From assembly GCA_050516505.1 (NCBI GenBank), contig CP191518.1:2232001-2296000 (forward strand): 64,000 nucleotides of DNA. The letters run 5' to 3'. Shown here one piece after another: positions 1 to 8,844 of this stretch. The position numbers were made by a program, and so were the translations under genes. This DNA is from Scandinavium ludwigii_A. Its GTDB lineage: Bacteria > Pseudomonadota > Gammaproteobacteria > Enterobacterales > Enterobacteriaceae. Within the stretch, counting starts at the first letter, position 1, and each line of letters begins with the position of its first letter. The notes beneath the pieces were generated by a model. The model was not told the origin of the DNA. It was given only the letters and a program-made list of their open reading frames with translations, and did not search any database.

Positions 1-77
1 CGGAGGATGTGATGGTGACGATTCAGTTCAACCAGGCTGAAGACTGGAGCTTCAGCCGGGGCGAACAGTTTATCTAA
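1..77 (+). CDS. 3' end of a CDS cut by the window edge, unrecognised
   Basis: The frame is open from base 3 to the TAA at 75-77, giving the last 24 codons of a protein that ends in SFSRGEQFI. No family can be named from so short a tail. It converges on sotB with 16 bp between the two stops, and no obvious terminator hairpin is visible in that gap. Confidence 0.5.
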   Translation, partial: EDVMVTIQFNQAEDWSFSRGEQFI

Positions 78-93
78 TCAGGCGTATGCCGGT

Positions 94-1290
94 TCAGGGC
101 TGCTGAACCGGCTGTTCGAGGGTCACCGGCCAGCGGCGGAAAATAATCACTGACCAGATCAGCGCCACCAGCGCCGGAACTGCACCGACGTAGCCGATAT
201 TGGCCATCGAGAAATGCAGGCTGACCTGATTTCCGACCAGCGCGCCAGCGCCAATCCCAAGATTAAAGATACCGGAAAACAGCGCCATCGCCACGTCGGT
301 GGCATCCGGGGCAATCGCCAGCACTTTCACCTGCATTCCCAGGCCGATAATCATAATGGCCACGCCCCAGATGATGCTCAGCACGGCGAGGCTAATCTCA
401 TTTTCAGCCGCTAACACCAGCAACGCCAGGCATGCGCTCAACAGGGCGATGGCACCGCTGACAAGCGTAGAGGCGTGATGGTTGCCGAGCTTACCGAAGA
501 TAATCGAACCGATGATCCCGGCTCCGCCCAGCGCTAACAGCAACAGGGTGGCGAAGTTGGCGTCAAAGCCGGCCACGTTAATCACGAACGGTTCGATGTA
601 GCTGTACGCGGTGTAATGGGCGGTCACCACGACCACGGTGAGCAGATACAGGCTCATGAGGGCTGGACGGCGGAACAGCAGCGGCAGGCTTTTCAGCGAG
701 CCGGAATGTTCGCTTGGAATTTTAGGCAGCAGCTTGATCAGCGCAACCAGCGTAATGAGTGCGCCAAGGCCGATGATAAAGAAGGTGGTGCGCCAGCCGA
801 AATACTGGCCGACGACGCGACCAATCGGCAAACCAAGCACCATCGCCAGGGCGGTACCGGTGGCAATCAGGCTCAGGGCCTGGGCGCGTTTGCCCGCCGG
901 GGCAAGACGAATCGCCAGAGAAGCGGTAATCGACCAGAACACGGCGTGGGCGAAGGCAATGCCAATGCGGCTAATGACCAGCACAGTAAAGTTCCAGGCG
1001 AGGAAAGAGAGCACGTGGCTGGCAATGAACACCACAAACAGGCCGATCAGCAGTTTGCGCCGCTCCATCTGGCTGGTGAGCAGCATAAACGGCAGCGACA
1101 TCAGCGCCACTACCCAGGCGTAGATGGTCAGCATGATCCCCACCTGCGCCGTTTCCATCGAGAAACTGTGGGCGATATCAGACAGCAGCCCAACCGGCAC
1201 AAATTCCGTCGTATTAAAGATAAAAGCGGCAATGGCCAAAGTGACCACCCGCAGCCACGCGACCTTGCGTGAAACCGTGTTTGTTGTCAT
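94..1290 (-). CDS. sotB: Sugar efflux transporter SotB (MFS, DHA1 type)
   Basis: This is a 398-residue inner-membrane major facilitator, about the length of E. coli SotB (YdeA), which exports sugars such as arabinose and IPTG-like compounds using the proton gradient. The N-terminus has the SotB-type run AAFIFNTTEFVPVGLL in the first membrane segment, followed by about twelve hydrophobic segments. The loop with MERRKLL after the second segment is the usual MFS basic signature. It lies in the E. coli order relative to ptrR-sad-glsB. It is transcribed away from the PhzF gene at 1592. The identification rests on recognised sequence; the substrate is inferred from the family. Confidence 0.93.
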   Translation of the reverse strand: MTTNTVSRKVAWLRVVTLAIAAFIFNTTEFVPVGLLSDIAHSFSMETAQVGIMLTIYAWVVALMSLPFMLLTSQMERRKLLIGLFVVFIASHVLSFLAWNFTVLVISRIGIAFAHAVFWSITASLAIRLAPAGKRAQALSLIATGTALAMVLGLPIGRVVGQYFGWRTTFFIIGLGALITLVALIKLLPKIPSEHSGSLKSLPLLFRRPALMSLYLLTVVVVTAHYTAYSYIEPFVINVAGFDANFATLLLLALGGAGIIGSIIFGKLGNHHASTLVSGAIALLSACLALLVLAAENEISLAVLSIIWGVAIMIIGLGMQVKVLAIAPDATDVAMALFSGIFNLGIGAGALVGNQVSLHFSMANIGYVGAVPALVALIWSVIIFRRWPVTLEQPVQQP

Positions 1291-1591
1291 GTCAGTTTTC
1301 TGGATGAATAACGGTAAGAAGAGACGTGGATCTTAAAACCATCATTGCGCAAAACACAACCGATTTGTGACTAAGATCTCATAGCAGAAGGTGATGACGC
1401 GGTGATGGTCAGCGTCACGCTGCGGTTCAGTTTGCGCAGGGCCAGTTATGTTTATCTCTTTACGTACAACTCTACGTTGAATTGGGCAGAAAGAAAAAAG
1501 CAGCGGCGGAATCTGGAAGGAGGCTCGTAATTCGTGGGCAAAGGCGCTATTAATGTTACTAAGTGGTTATAAAAACAAAAGGATACTGGCT
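1291..1591. other. Divergent intergenic region sotB / PhzF pair
   Basis: About 300 bp hold the two divergent promoters. No convincing gene, riboswitch or strong palindrome was found. The usable start of the rightward gene is the ATG at 1592, preceded by AAAGGA at 1578-1583, so the upstream in-frame codons from 1553 are probably untranslated. Confidence 0.5.
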
Positions 1592-2392
1592 ATGCAGGAA
1601 ATTCCGTTTTATATGGTTGATGCCTTCAGCGATCGCACGTTTGGCGGGAATGCGGCGGCGGTATGTCCGCTTATCGAATGGCTTCCCGACGAGACGCTGT
1701 TGAAAATGGCGCAGGAACACAACCAGTCCGAAACCGCCTTCTTCGTGCGCACCGATGACGGGTTTGCGTTGCGTTGGTTCACCACGCAGGGCGAAATCAA
1801 TCTCTGCGGGCACGCCACACTTGCCAGTGCTCATGTGATTTTCGAATTCCTCGATTATCCTCACACCGAAATTCGTTTTTCCACGCGCTTTGTTGGTGAG
1901 CTGACGGTGAGCCGCAGCGGCGATTGGCTGACGCTGAATTTTCCGGCGTGGAAAACGGAGGCCGTGGAGCCTCCGGCACTGCTGCTGAGCGCGCTCGGTA
2001 TTGATCACTATGAAGAGGTCCGCGTGGCGCGTGATTACCTGGTGGTGTTGAAAAACCAGCAACAGGTGGAAGCGCTGACACCGGACATTCACGCCATGCT
2101 GCCGCTCGGCAAAATGGTCTGCGTGACGGCGCCGGGCGATGAGGTCGATTTTGTTAGCCGCTTTTTCTGTCCGGGGGAATCCGTGGCGGAAGATCCGGTT
2201 ACCGGTTCAGCGCACAGCATGTTGATCCCGTATTGGGGAGACAAATTGCATAAAATGCAGATGCAAGCGCGGCAGGTTTCTGCGCGTGGCGGTGAATTAC
2301 GCTGTGAATGGCAGGGCGAGCGGGTGCTGATCGGCGGCCAGGCCACGACCTACATCATCGGCAGCATTTATCTGCACGAAGGAGCGTTATGA
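1592..2392 (+). CDS. PhzF family isomerase, first of a tandem pair
   Basis: This 266-residue cytosolic protein belongs to the PhzF / diaminopimelate epimerase fold, whose members isomerise trans-2,3-dihydro-3-hydroxyanthranilate or related substrates. The catalytic glutamate is visible in NQSETAF (Glu47). The conserved blocks CGHATLASAH and EDPVTGSAH are present at about residues 75 and 205. The ATG at 1592 was chosen because of its Shine-Dalgarno and because PhzF proteins start a few residues before VDAF. It is translationally coupled to the next gene (ATGA overlap). The substrate is unknown; these housekeeping PhzF proteins usually lack phenazine partners, and none is seen here. Confidence 0.85.
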   Translation: MQEIPFYMVDAFSDRTFGGNAAAVCPLIEWLPDETLLKMAQEHNQSETAFFVRTDDGFALRWFTTQGEINLCGHATLASAHVIFEFLDYPHTEIRFSTRFVGELTVSRSGDWLTLNFPAWKTEAVEPPALLLSALGIDHYEEVRVARDYLVVLKNQQQVEALTPDIHAMLPLGKMVCVTAPGDEVDFVSRFFCPGESVAEDPVTGSAHSMLIPYWGDKLHKMQMQARQVSARGGELRCEWQGERVLIGGQATTYIIGSIYLHEGAL

Positions 2393-3180
2393 TGAAAACC
2401 CTTCCTGTCTGGTTGGTTGACGCGTTCAGCCGGAATAATTTTGGCGGGAATCCGGCGGCGGTGTGCGCTCTGGATTCCTGGCTGCCTGATGAGCAATTGC
2501 AGCAAATCGCGAAACAGCATAATCAGTCGGAAACGGCCTTCTTTATTCCGGCGAAAGGCGGCTTTGAACTGCGGTGGTTTACGACCCGCAATGAGGTCAA
2601 TCTCTGCGGACACGCCACGCTCGCCACTGCGCACGTGATTTTCAATCATATGGATTACCCGGATGCGCGTATTCACTTTGATACGGCGTCCGGTCGGTTA
2701 ACGGTCAGCCGCGAAGGCGAATGGCTGACGCTGGATTTCCCCGCCGGGCAAACCGAAGAGCAAACACCACCGGATGAAATGCTGGCTGCGCTGGGCATTA
2801 CGGATTACGTTGCTGCGCGTAAAGGGCGTGCGTGGTTGATAGAACTGTCCAGTCGTGAGCAGGTTGAAGCTGTCACTGCGAATATTTCGGCAATGACGCC
2901 TGTAGAACATAAGGTCACAATCACCGCGCGGGGTACGGGTGATTACGATTTTGTCAGCCGCTTTTTCTCTCCAGGAGAAGCCGTATGGGAAGATCCGGTC
3001 ACCGGTTCGGCGCACACCATGCTGATTCCCTACTGGAGTGAAAAGCTCGGTAAAACGCAGATGCTGGCCCGCCAGGTTTCTGCGCGTGGCGGCGATGTGC
3101 GCTGTGAATTGCAGGGGAATCGCGTGTTGATGAGCGGCACGGCGGTGACGTGGATGCAGGGGAAAATCCTGCTGCGTTAA
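2389..3180 (+). CDS. PhzF family isomerase, second of a tandem pair
   Basis: This 263-residue paralogue follows the previous gene closely, sharing VDAFS, GGNxAAVC, HNQSETAF (catalytic Glu48), NLCGHATLA and EDPVTGSAH. The start ATG at 2389 overlaps the upstream TGA by four bases (ATGA) and has GAAGGAG just upstream, so the two are an operon and probably coupled in translation. A second in-frame ATG follows directly at 2392. The pair looks like a tandem duplication that has diverged. They may form hetero-oligomers, since PhzF proteins dimerise, but that is inference. Confidence 0.85.
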   Translation: MMKTLPVWLVDAFSRNNFGGNPAAVCALDSWLPDEQLQQIAKQHNQSETAFFIPAKGGFELRWFTTRNEVNLCGHATLATAHVIFNHMDYPDARIHFDTASGRLTVSREGEWLTLDFPAGQTEEQTPPDEMLAALGITDYVAARKGRAWLIELSSREQVEAVTANISAMTPVEHKVTITARGTGDYDFVSRFFSPGEAVWEDPVTGSAHTMLIPYWSEKLGKTQMLARQVSARGGDVRCELQGNRVLMSGTAVTWMQGKILLR

Positions 3181-3265
3181 GCCTGTCTGGCGACATAAGT
3201 TAATGCTATGAACTGGGGCGTCCGTTTCGGTTTACAGTCAGGGGAAAACGCGCGAGGAGATTGAT

Positions 3266-3745
3266 ATGTATACCATTACGCCATGTTCCCCTGACCATCC
3301 CGATATCGTGGCGCTGATTGACGCCCTCGATCGCTATCAGCAGACGCTGTATCCGGCGGAAAGTAATCATCTGCTCGATTTAACACAGCTACCGGAATCA
3401 CAGCGGCTGATGCTGATTATTCGTGATGCTCAGCAACAACCCGTTGGCTGCGGCGCGGTGGTGTTGAACGGTGACGGCAGCGGCGAAATGAAACGGGTAT
3501 ATATCGACCCAACGCACCGTGGGCAGCGGCTGGGAGAATCGCTGTTAACCGCGCTGGAAACTGAAACGTTGCAGCGCGGTTGCGACACGCTGCGCCTTGA
3601 GACCGGGATTCATCAACATGCGGCGGTGAAGCTCTATGCGCGCAGCGGGTATCTCCAGCGCGAGGCATTTGCCCCTTATCTGCCTGACCCGCTGAGTATT
3701 TTTATGGAGAAACTGCTGGTTGCGGACCTTCGTCAAGCAATGTGA
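3266..3745 (+). CDS. GNAT family N-acetyltransferase
   Basis: This 159-residue single GNAT domain has the acetyl-CoA pyrophosphate-binding motif A seen as HRGQRLGESLL at about residues 75-85. It is followed by the strand-helix LRLETGIHQHAAVKLYARSGY typical of motif B. GAGGAG precedes the ATG at 3266. The substrate cannot be told from sequence. It is convergent with the LysR gene ptrR and the two coding ends overlap by 44 bp, which is tight but leaves both proteins full length. Confidence 0.8.
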   Translation: MYTITPCSPDHPDIVALIDALDRYQQTLYPAESNHLLDLTQLPESQRLMLIIRDAQQQPVGCGAVVLNGDGSGEMKRVYIDPTHRGQRLGESLLTALETETLQRGCDTLRLETGIHQHAAVKLYARSGYLQREAFAPYLPDPLSIFMEKLLVADLRQAM

Positions 3746-4580
3746 TAAACGCTTCCAGCTGGCGAGTCATCGCCCCCCGACGCCACACCAGCCAGGTCGT
3801 CAGCCAACGCCATTTTTCGGCCAGCGGCCAGGCATCTACCTGATGATGTCCGGGCATGCTTTCGAGCATACTGCGTGGGATCATCGCCAGACCCGCGCCC
3901 GCAATCACACAGGCCAGCATTCCGTGATAGGACTCCATTTCGTGAATACGCCCCGGCGTGGCGCGATCGGCATGAAACCAGCTTTCGAAATGACGGCGGT
4001 ATGAACAGTTGGCGCGAAACGCATAAATGCTGGTGCCGTTCACATCGCTAGCACGCTTGACCGGGGCATGTCCCTTTGGCGTAACAATCATCATCTCTTC
4101 CTGATACACCGGCACGCCTTCCAGATTCGGATGCATCACTGGCCCGTCGACGAACGCCGCGCTGAGCCGGCCTTCGGTCACGCCGTCAATCATCGTGCCC
4201 GATGGACCGGTCGCTAAATCGAACTGAATTTTCGGATAGCGCTGGTTATACAGCGCCAGCGTAGGGGGAATACGCACCGCCGCGGTACTTTCCAGCGACC
4301 CTAACGAGAACAAACCCTGAGGTTCATCGCCAGCCACCACCATTCGGGCTTCGTCGACCAGGGCCAGGATCTGCTGGCTATAACGCAGAAAACTGTGCCC
4401 GGCCGGGGACAAACGCAGGCGCTGGTTTTCACGAATGAACAGTTCCACACCCAAATCTGCCTCCAGCTGACGAATGCGGGTGGTCAGGTTAGAGGGCACG
4501 CGATGCACCTTTTGCGCGGCCTGGGTAATGCTGCCGGTCTGGGCGACGGCGTTGAACATCTCAAGTTGAGTTAAGTCCAT
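3702..4580 (-). CDS. ptrR: LysR-type regulator PtrR (YneJ)
   Basis: This 292-residue LysR regulator has the N-terminal winged helix at residues 1-60 (FNAVAQTGSITQAAQKVHRV) and a periplasmic-binding-like effector domain after it. Length and position match E. coli YneJ/PtrR, which sits divergent to sad and is described as a regulator of the sad-glsB region. It reads away from sad with about 105 bp between them, the usual arrangement for an activator and its target. The effector is probably linked to putrescine/GABA or glutamate metabolism, by analogy with E. coli. Confidence 0.88.
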   Translation of the reverse strand: MDLTQLEMFNAVAQTGSITQAAQKVHRVPSNLTTRIRQLEADLGVELFIRENQRLRLSPAGHSFLRYSQQILALVDEARMVVAGDEPQGLFSLGSLESTAAVRIPPTLALYNQRYPKIQFDLATGPSGTMIDGVTEGRLSAAFVDGPVMHPNLEGVPVYQEEMMIVTPKGHAPVKRASDVNGTSIYAFRANCSYRRHFESWFHADRATPGRIHEMESYHGMLACVIAGAGLAMIPRSMLESMPGHHQVDAWPLAEKWRWLTTWLVWRRGAMTRQLEAFITLLDEGPQPAVSP

Positions 4581-4686
4581 AATGTTCTCGTATCGTGAAT
4601 GGAGTGGTTAATATTATTCATTTTCCATAAATAGCAGAGTGGTCCAGTATTAATCAACAGCCACATCGAACAGAGAGAACAAAATC

Positions 4687-6072
4687 ATGACATCACCTGC
4701 AACTCACGCCATTTCCCTCAACCCGGCCACGGGTGAAACGCTATCCTCACTGGCATGGGCCACGGCCGATGACGTCAATCAGGCGGTCGCGCTGGCCGAT
4801 TCCGGTTATCGTCAGTGGAAGAAAACCGCCGTTGCTGAACGCGCCGATGCGCTGCGTAACGTTGGCAACGTGCTGCGTCAACACGCCGAAGAGATGGCGC
4901 AGATGATCAGCCGTGAAATCGGCAAGCCGATTATTCAGGCGCGTGGCGAAGTCACGAAGTCGGCGAACCTCTGCGACTGGTATGCCGAACACGGCCCGGC
5001 GATGCTTTCTACCGAAGCGACGCAGGTGGAAAATAATAAGGCGGTGATTGAGTACCGTCCGCTTGGCCCGATCATGGCGGTGATGCCGTGGAACTTCCCG
5101 CTGTGGCAGGTTCTGCGTGGCGCGGTGCCGATTCTGCTGGCGGGCAACAGCTACTTGCTGAAACATGCGCCAAACGTGATGGGTAGCGCGAAGCTGATTG
5201 GCGATATCTTCACTGAGGCGGGTATTCCGACGGGCGTGTTTGGCTGGGTGAATGCCACCAATGACGGCGTATCGCAAATGATTAACGACCCGCGTATTGC
5301 GGCGGTAACGTTAACCGGCAGTATGCGCGCCGGGAAGGCGATTGGCGCTCAGGCCGGGGCGGCGCTGAAAAAATGCGTGCTGGAGCTGGGCGGTTCCGAT
5401 CCGTTTATCGTGCTCAACGACGCGGATATTGATGAAGCGGTAAAGGCGGCGGTGATTGGTCGCTATCAGAATACCGGGCAGGTCTGTGCGGCGGCGAAAC
5501 GCTTTATCGTGGAAGCGGGTATCGCCGATGCCTTTACCGAGAAGTTTGTCGCCGCGGCGTCCCGGCTGAAAATGGGGAATCCGCAGGATGAGCAAAATTA
5601 CCTTGGGCCGATGGCGCGTTACGACCTGCGCGACGAGCTGCACGACCAGGTGACGGCAACGCTGGAGGAGGGCGCCACGCTGCTGCTCGGCGGCGAGAAG
5701 ATTTCCGGCAAAGGTAACTACTACGCCGCCACAGTGCTGGGCAACGTCACGCCGAGTATGACCGCGTTCCGTCAGGAGATGTTTGGCCCGGTGGCGGCGA
5801 TCACCGTTGCTCGTGATGCCGATCATGCGCTGGCGCTGGCAAATGACAGCGATTTCGGTCTGTCTGCTACGGTCTATACCGCAGACGAAAAACAGGCTCA
5901 GCGCTTTGCCGATGAACTGGAATGCGGCGGGGTGTTTATCAACGGCTACAGTGCCTCCGATGCACGCGTGGCATTTGGCGGCGTGAAGAAAAGCGGCTTT
6001 GGTCGCGAGCTGTCGCATTTCGGTCTGCATGAGTTCTGTAACGTACAAACCGTGTGGAAGGATCGCAGCTGA
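4687..6072 (+). CDS. sad: NAD+-dependent succinate semialdehyde dehydrogenase Sad (YneI)
   Basis: This 461-residue aldehyde dehydrogenase oxidises succinate semialdehyde to succinate, the last step of GABA and putrescine breakdown. Family marks are the PWNFPLWQ block near residue 140, the glycine-rich LTGSMRAGKAIG, the general-base glutamate in LELGGSDPF, and the catalytic cysteine in NTGQVCAAAKR. Length matches E. coli Sad (462). AGAGAGAAC precedes the ATG at 4687. It is followed 125 bp later by glsB in the same direction and is probably controlled by the divergent ptrR product. Confidence 0.93.
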   Translation: MTSPATHAISLNPATGETLSSLAWATADDVNQAVALADSGYRQWKKTAVAERADALRNVGNVLRQHAEEMAQMISREIGKPIIQARGEVTKSANLCDWYAEHGPAMLSTEATQVENNKAVIEYRPLGPIMAVMPWNFPLWQVLRGAVPILLAGNSYLLKHAPNVMGSAKLIGDIFTEAGIPTGVFGWVNATNDGVSQMINDPRIAAVTLTGSMRAGKAIGAQAGAALKKCVLELGGSDPFIVLNDADIDEAVKAAVIGRYQNTGQVCAAAKRFIVEAGIADAFTEKFVAAASRLKMGNPQDEQNYLGPMARYDLRDELHDQVTATLEEGATLLLGGEKISGKGNYYAATVLGNVTPSMTAFRQEMFGPVAAITVARDADHALALANDSDFGLSATVYTADEKQAQRFADELECGGVFINGYSASDARVAFGGVKKSGFGRELSHFGLHEFCNVQTVWKDRS

Positions 6073-6197
6073 TTTCCTTGCTCGCCGGGCAGGTACACCA
6101 CACTTTTCTGTCAGGATCCTGTCATTTTCCTTCCGCGCGCAATCGCTGACGCTGGTATACTCGCAGGCCGAAATCGGCCTGTGGGCAAGGAGCAAAA

Positions 6198-7124
6198 GTG
6201 GCAACGGTCATCGATAACAGTATGCTGGAATCTGTTCTGGCAGAGGTAAAACCGCTGATAGGGAAAGGCAAAGTGGCGGATTACATTCCGGCGCTGGCCT
6301 GTGTGGATGGCGCAAAGCTGGGGATTGCCATCAGCACCGTTGACGGCCAGCATTTCTTTGCCGGTGATGCGCAGGAACGTTTTTCCATCCAGTCGATTTC
6401 CAAAGTGCTGAGTCTGGTGGTGGCGATGAATCACTACGCCGAAGAGGAAATCTGGCAGCGGGTGGGCAAAGATCCGTCCGGTCAGCCGTTTAACTCATTG
6501 CTGCAGCTGGAAATCGAGCAAGGCATTCCGCGTAATCCGTTTATCAACGCCGGGGCGCTGGTGGTGTGCGACATGCTGCAAAGTCGCCTCAGCGCGCCGC
6601 GTCAGCGCATGCTGGAGATAATCCGTAAGCTGTCTGGCGTCGAGGATATTGCCTACGACACGGTGGTGGCGCGATCTGAGCTAGACCATTCTGCCCGTAA
6701 TGCCGCCATTGCCTGGCTAATGAAGTCCTTCGGCAACTTCCATAATGATGTGGCGACGGTGCTGCAAAACTACTTTCATTACTGCGCGCTGAAAATGAGT
6801 TGTAGCGAACTGGCACAGACCTTCCTGTTTCTGGCGAATCAAGGGCATTCCCCGCAGCGCGATCAGACCATCATCACACCGTTACAGGCGCGGCAGGTGA
6901 ATGCGCTAATGGCGACCAGCGGGATGTATCAGAACGCCGGGGAGTTTGCCTGGCGCGTAGGGCTTCCGGCGAAATCGGGCGTCGGCGGGGGGATCGTCGC
7001 GATTGTGCCGCACGAAATGGCGATCGCCGTCTGGAGCCCACAGCTCGATACTGCCGGCAACTCGCTGGCGGGAACGGCGGTACTGGAAAAACTGACTCAG
7101 CGGTTGGGACGTTCGGTCTATTGA
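6198..7124 (+). CDS. glsB: Glutaminase 2 (GlsB / YneH)
   Basis: This 308-residue serine-type glutaminase hydrolyses glutamine to glutamate and ammonia in the cytosol. The catalytic Ser-x-x-Lys is visible as SISK at residues 66-69, and YFHYCALKMSC plus GLPAKSGVGGGI are conserved blocks. The sequence is clearly orthologous to E. coli YneH along its length. The start is a GTG at 6198, supported by AAGGAG at 6187-6192 and by alignment with the E. coli N-terminus. Glutamate produced here could feed the glutamate dehydrogenase family enzyme at 17079. Confidence 0.94.
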   Translation: MATVIDNSMLESVLAEVKPLIGKGKVADYIPALACVDGAKLGIAISTVDGQHFFAGDAQERFSIQSISKVLSLVVAMNHYAEEEIWQRVGKDPSGQPFNSLLQLEIEQGIPRNPFINAGALVVCDMLQSRLSAPRQRMLEIIRKLSGVEDIAYDTVVARSELDHSARNAAIAWLMKSFGNFHNDVATVLQNYFHYCALKMSCSELAQTFLFLANQGHSPQRDQTIITPLQARQVNALMATSGMYQNAGEFAWRVGLPAKSGVGGGIVAIVPHEMAIAVWSPQLDTAGNSLAGTAVLEKLTQRLGRSVY

Positions 7125-7277
7125 TCTATTCACCGCTTCAGGTAGCAAATGGACAACAAATAACTAACACTGATAATTGTTAATATGCAGATTGTGATCA
7201 ATAGTATCTGCATTACCGATCATTGCCCTGCAATTCCCGAAATAATTGCTGTTTGCGATTATATGGAAAGATAATTA

Positions 7278-8714
7278 ATGCGTTCGATTTCTGTCCCCCG
7301 ATTGACTGTATTCAGTGAAGCGCACGTCCTGCGTAATGTATTTTCCCTGGTTGTTATTACCACGCTTTTTTATGCGATGGGCGCCATGCTGCGCCTTGTG
7401 CAGGAACTTTCACTCTTCTGGCCACTGAATGCGGTCATGGCGGCGATATTTGCCCGCTACGTCTGGCTTAACCGACTCCATTATTATGCGATCTGCTACG
7501 GCGCAATGCTGCTTTATGACGTGATGACCACCCAATGGGGTTTTGCGTCGCTGATTATTAACGCCTCGAATATGGTATTTATTGTGATGGTCGCCCAGTT
7601 GGTGATGCGCGATAAACGTCAGGCAGGGAGTGAACCCGAGCCGATTAATGCCCTACGGTTATTCTATTACTGTCTTATTTCCGCGATTTTTTGCGCACTG
7701 CTGGGGGCGTTAGGATCGGTCGGGATCGACAGACAATCGTTTATGCCGCTGCTCGCGGACTGGTTTAGCGAACAGTTTTCTACCGGGGTGCTGATTTTAC
7801 CGTGCGTCATGACCCTGACGCTGCCTCACGAAATTAGCCGGATCCGCTGGCAACAGCTGCTGCCGGTGCTGACGCTGGTGCTTTCCATGCTGGCAGCGAT
7901 CGCTATTGGCGGGGCCGGGAGTCTCGCATTTCCGCTGCCCGCGCTTATCTGGTGCGCTCTCCGTTACCCGCTGCCGGTGACTTCTGCGCTGACGCTGATC
8001 ACCGGTGCCAGTGAAATCATTCTGGTGGCGAATGGGATTATCAATCTGGCCGTCAGCGGGCCGTTGCAAACCGCGCAGCTTTTCTCCACGCGTCTGGGGA
8101 TTGCGTCGCTAGCTATCAGTCCGGTGATTGTTTCTACCAGCGTGGCGGCCATCAATAATCTTGTTCGTCAGGTATCACTGCGTGCAGATTTCGATTTTCT
8201 GACCCGCGTCTATTCGCGTTCCGGGTTATATGAAGCCCTCAAAAACCAGCCAGCCCATCACCATCAACATCTGACGGTGATGCTGCTCGATATCGATTTC
8301 TTCAAAAGCGTGAACGATAACTACGGTCATGAATGTGGTGATTATGTGCTGACGGTGTTTGCGCGTCAGGTGCATGACGCAGTTGGCGAGCAGGGGCTGG
8401 TGGCGCGAATGGGCGGTGAGGAGTTTGTTGTCGCCGCCAAAACGCGTGATCCGCTAGACGGTTACCATCTGGCCGAGAAAATTCGTCAACGTGTAGAAGC
8501 CAATGTGTTCCAGTGGCGACAGCAGACGTTGCGGGTCACGGTAAGTATTGGCACCGGAAGCGGCACGCTCGGAAGCACCGAACTGATTGATACCTTCAAT
8601 GAATTGCTGGTGGAAGCCGACGAGTATCTTTACCGCGCCAAAAAGACCGGGCGAAACAAGACCTGCGCCAAATCAGTCGCGGAACAGGGTGTCTTCAATT
8701 CGTTTGCGTCTTAG
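7278..8714 (+). CDS. dgcF: Membrane diguanylate cyclase DgcF (YneF) with MASE1-like sensor
   Basis: This 478-residue protein has about eight N-terminal membrane segments (residues 15-295) resembling MASE1 (FWPLNAV, then FPLPALIWCALRY). A cytosolic GGDEF domain from about residue 300 makes cyclic-di-GMP from two GTP. The active-site loop is GGEEF at 379-383, a functional variant. The product-binding RxxD I-site is absent: the residues at that position are GEQG. It lies in the E. coli yneF position between glsB and uxaB and is the first of three consecutive cyclase genes here. An AT-rich leader of about 150 bp precedes it. Confidence 0.88.
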   Translation: MRSISVPRLTVFSEAHVLRNVFSLVVITTLFYAMGAMLRLVQELSLFWPLNAVMAAIFARYVWLNRLHYYAICYGAMLLYDVMTTQWGFASLIINASNMVFIVMVAQLVMRDKRQAGSEPEPINALRLFYYCLISAIFCALLGALGSVGIDRQSFMPLLADWFSEQFSTGVLILPCVMTLTLPHEISRIRWQQLLPVLTLVLSMLAAIAIGGAGSLAFPLPALIWCALRYPLPVTSALTLITGASEIILVANGIINLAVSGPLQTAQLFSTRLGIASLAISPVIVSTSVAAINNLVRQVSLRADFDFLTRVYSRSGLYEALKNQPAHHHQHLTVMLLDIDFFKSVNDNYGHECGDYVLTVFARQVHDAVGEQGLVARMGGEEFVVAAKTRDPLDGYHLAEKIRQRVEANVFQWRQQTLRVTVSIGTGSGTLGSTELIDTFNELLVEADEYLYRAKKTGRNKTCAKSVAEQGVFNSFAS

Positions 8715-8844
8715 GTAAAGGTGACGCTGTCACCATTGTGGCTGTTTGTTGTGCAAAAACATTCAACTATCTTTATTGATAGCTTGCGGGGCCGCGTTAA
8801 AAAAAATACGATGCTTGCGGCCATGCATCGGAAAATTGCACTTA

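Noticed and set aside
616..1272. Long open frame of 218 codons opposite sotB
   Set aside because: It lies wholly antisense to a clear transporter gene and its product is a low-complexity His/Gln/Arg-rich string; it is the mirror of the codon bias of the real gene.
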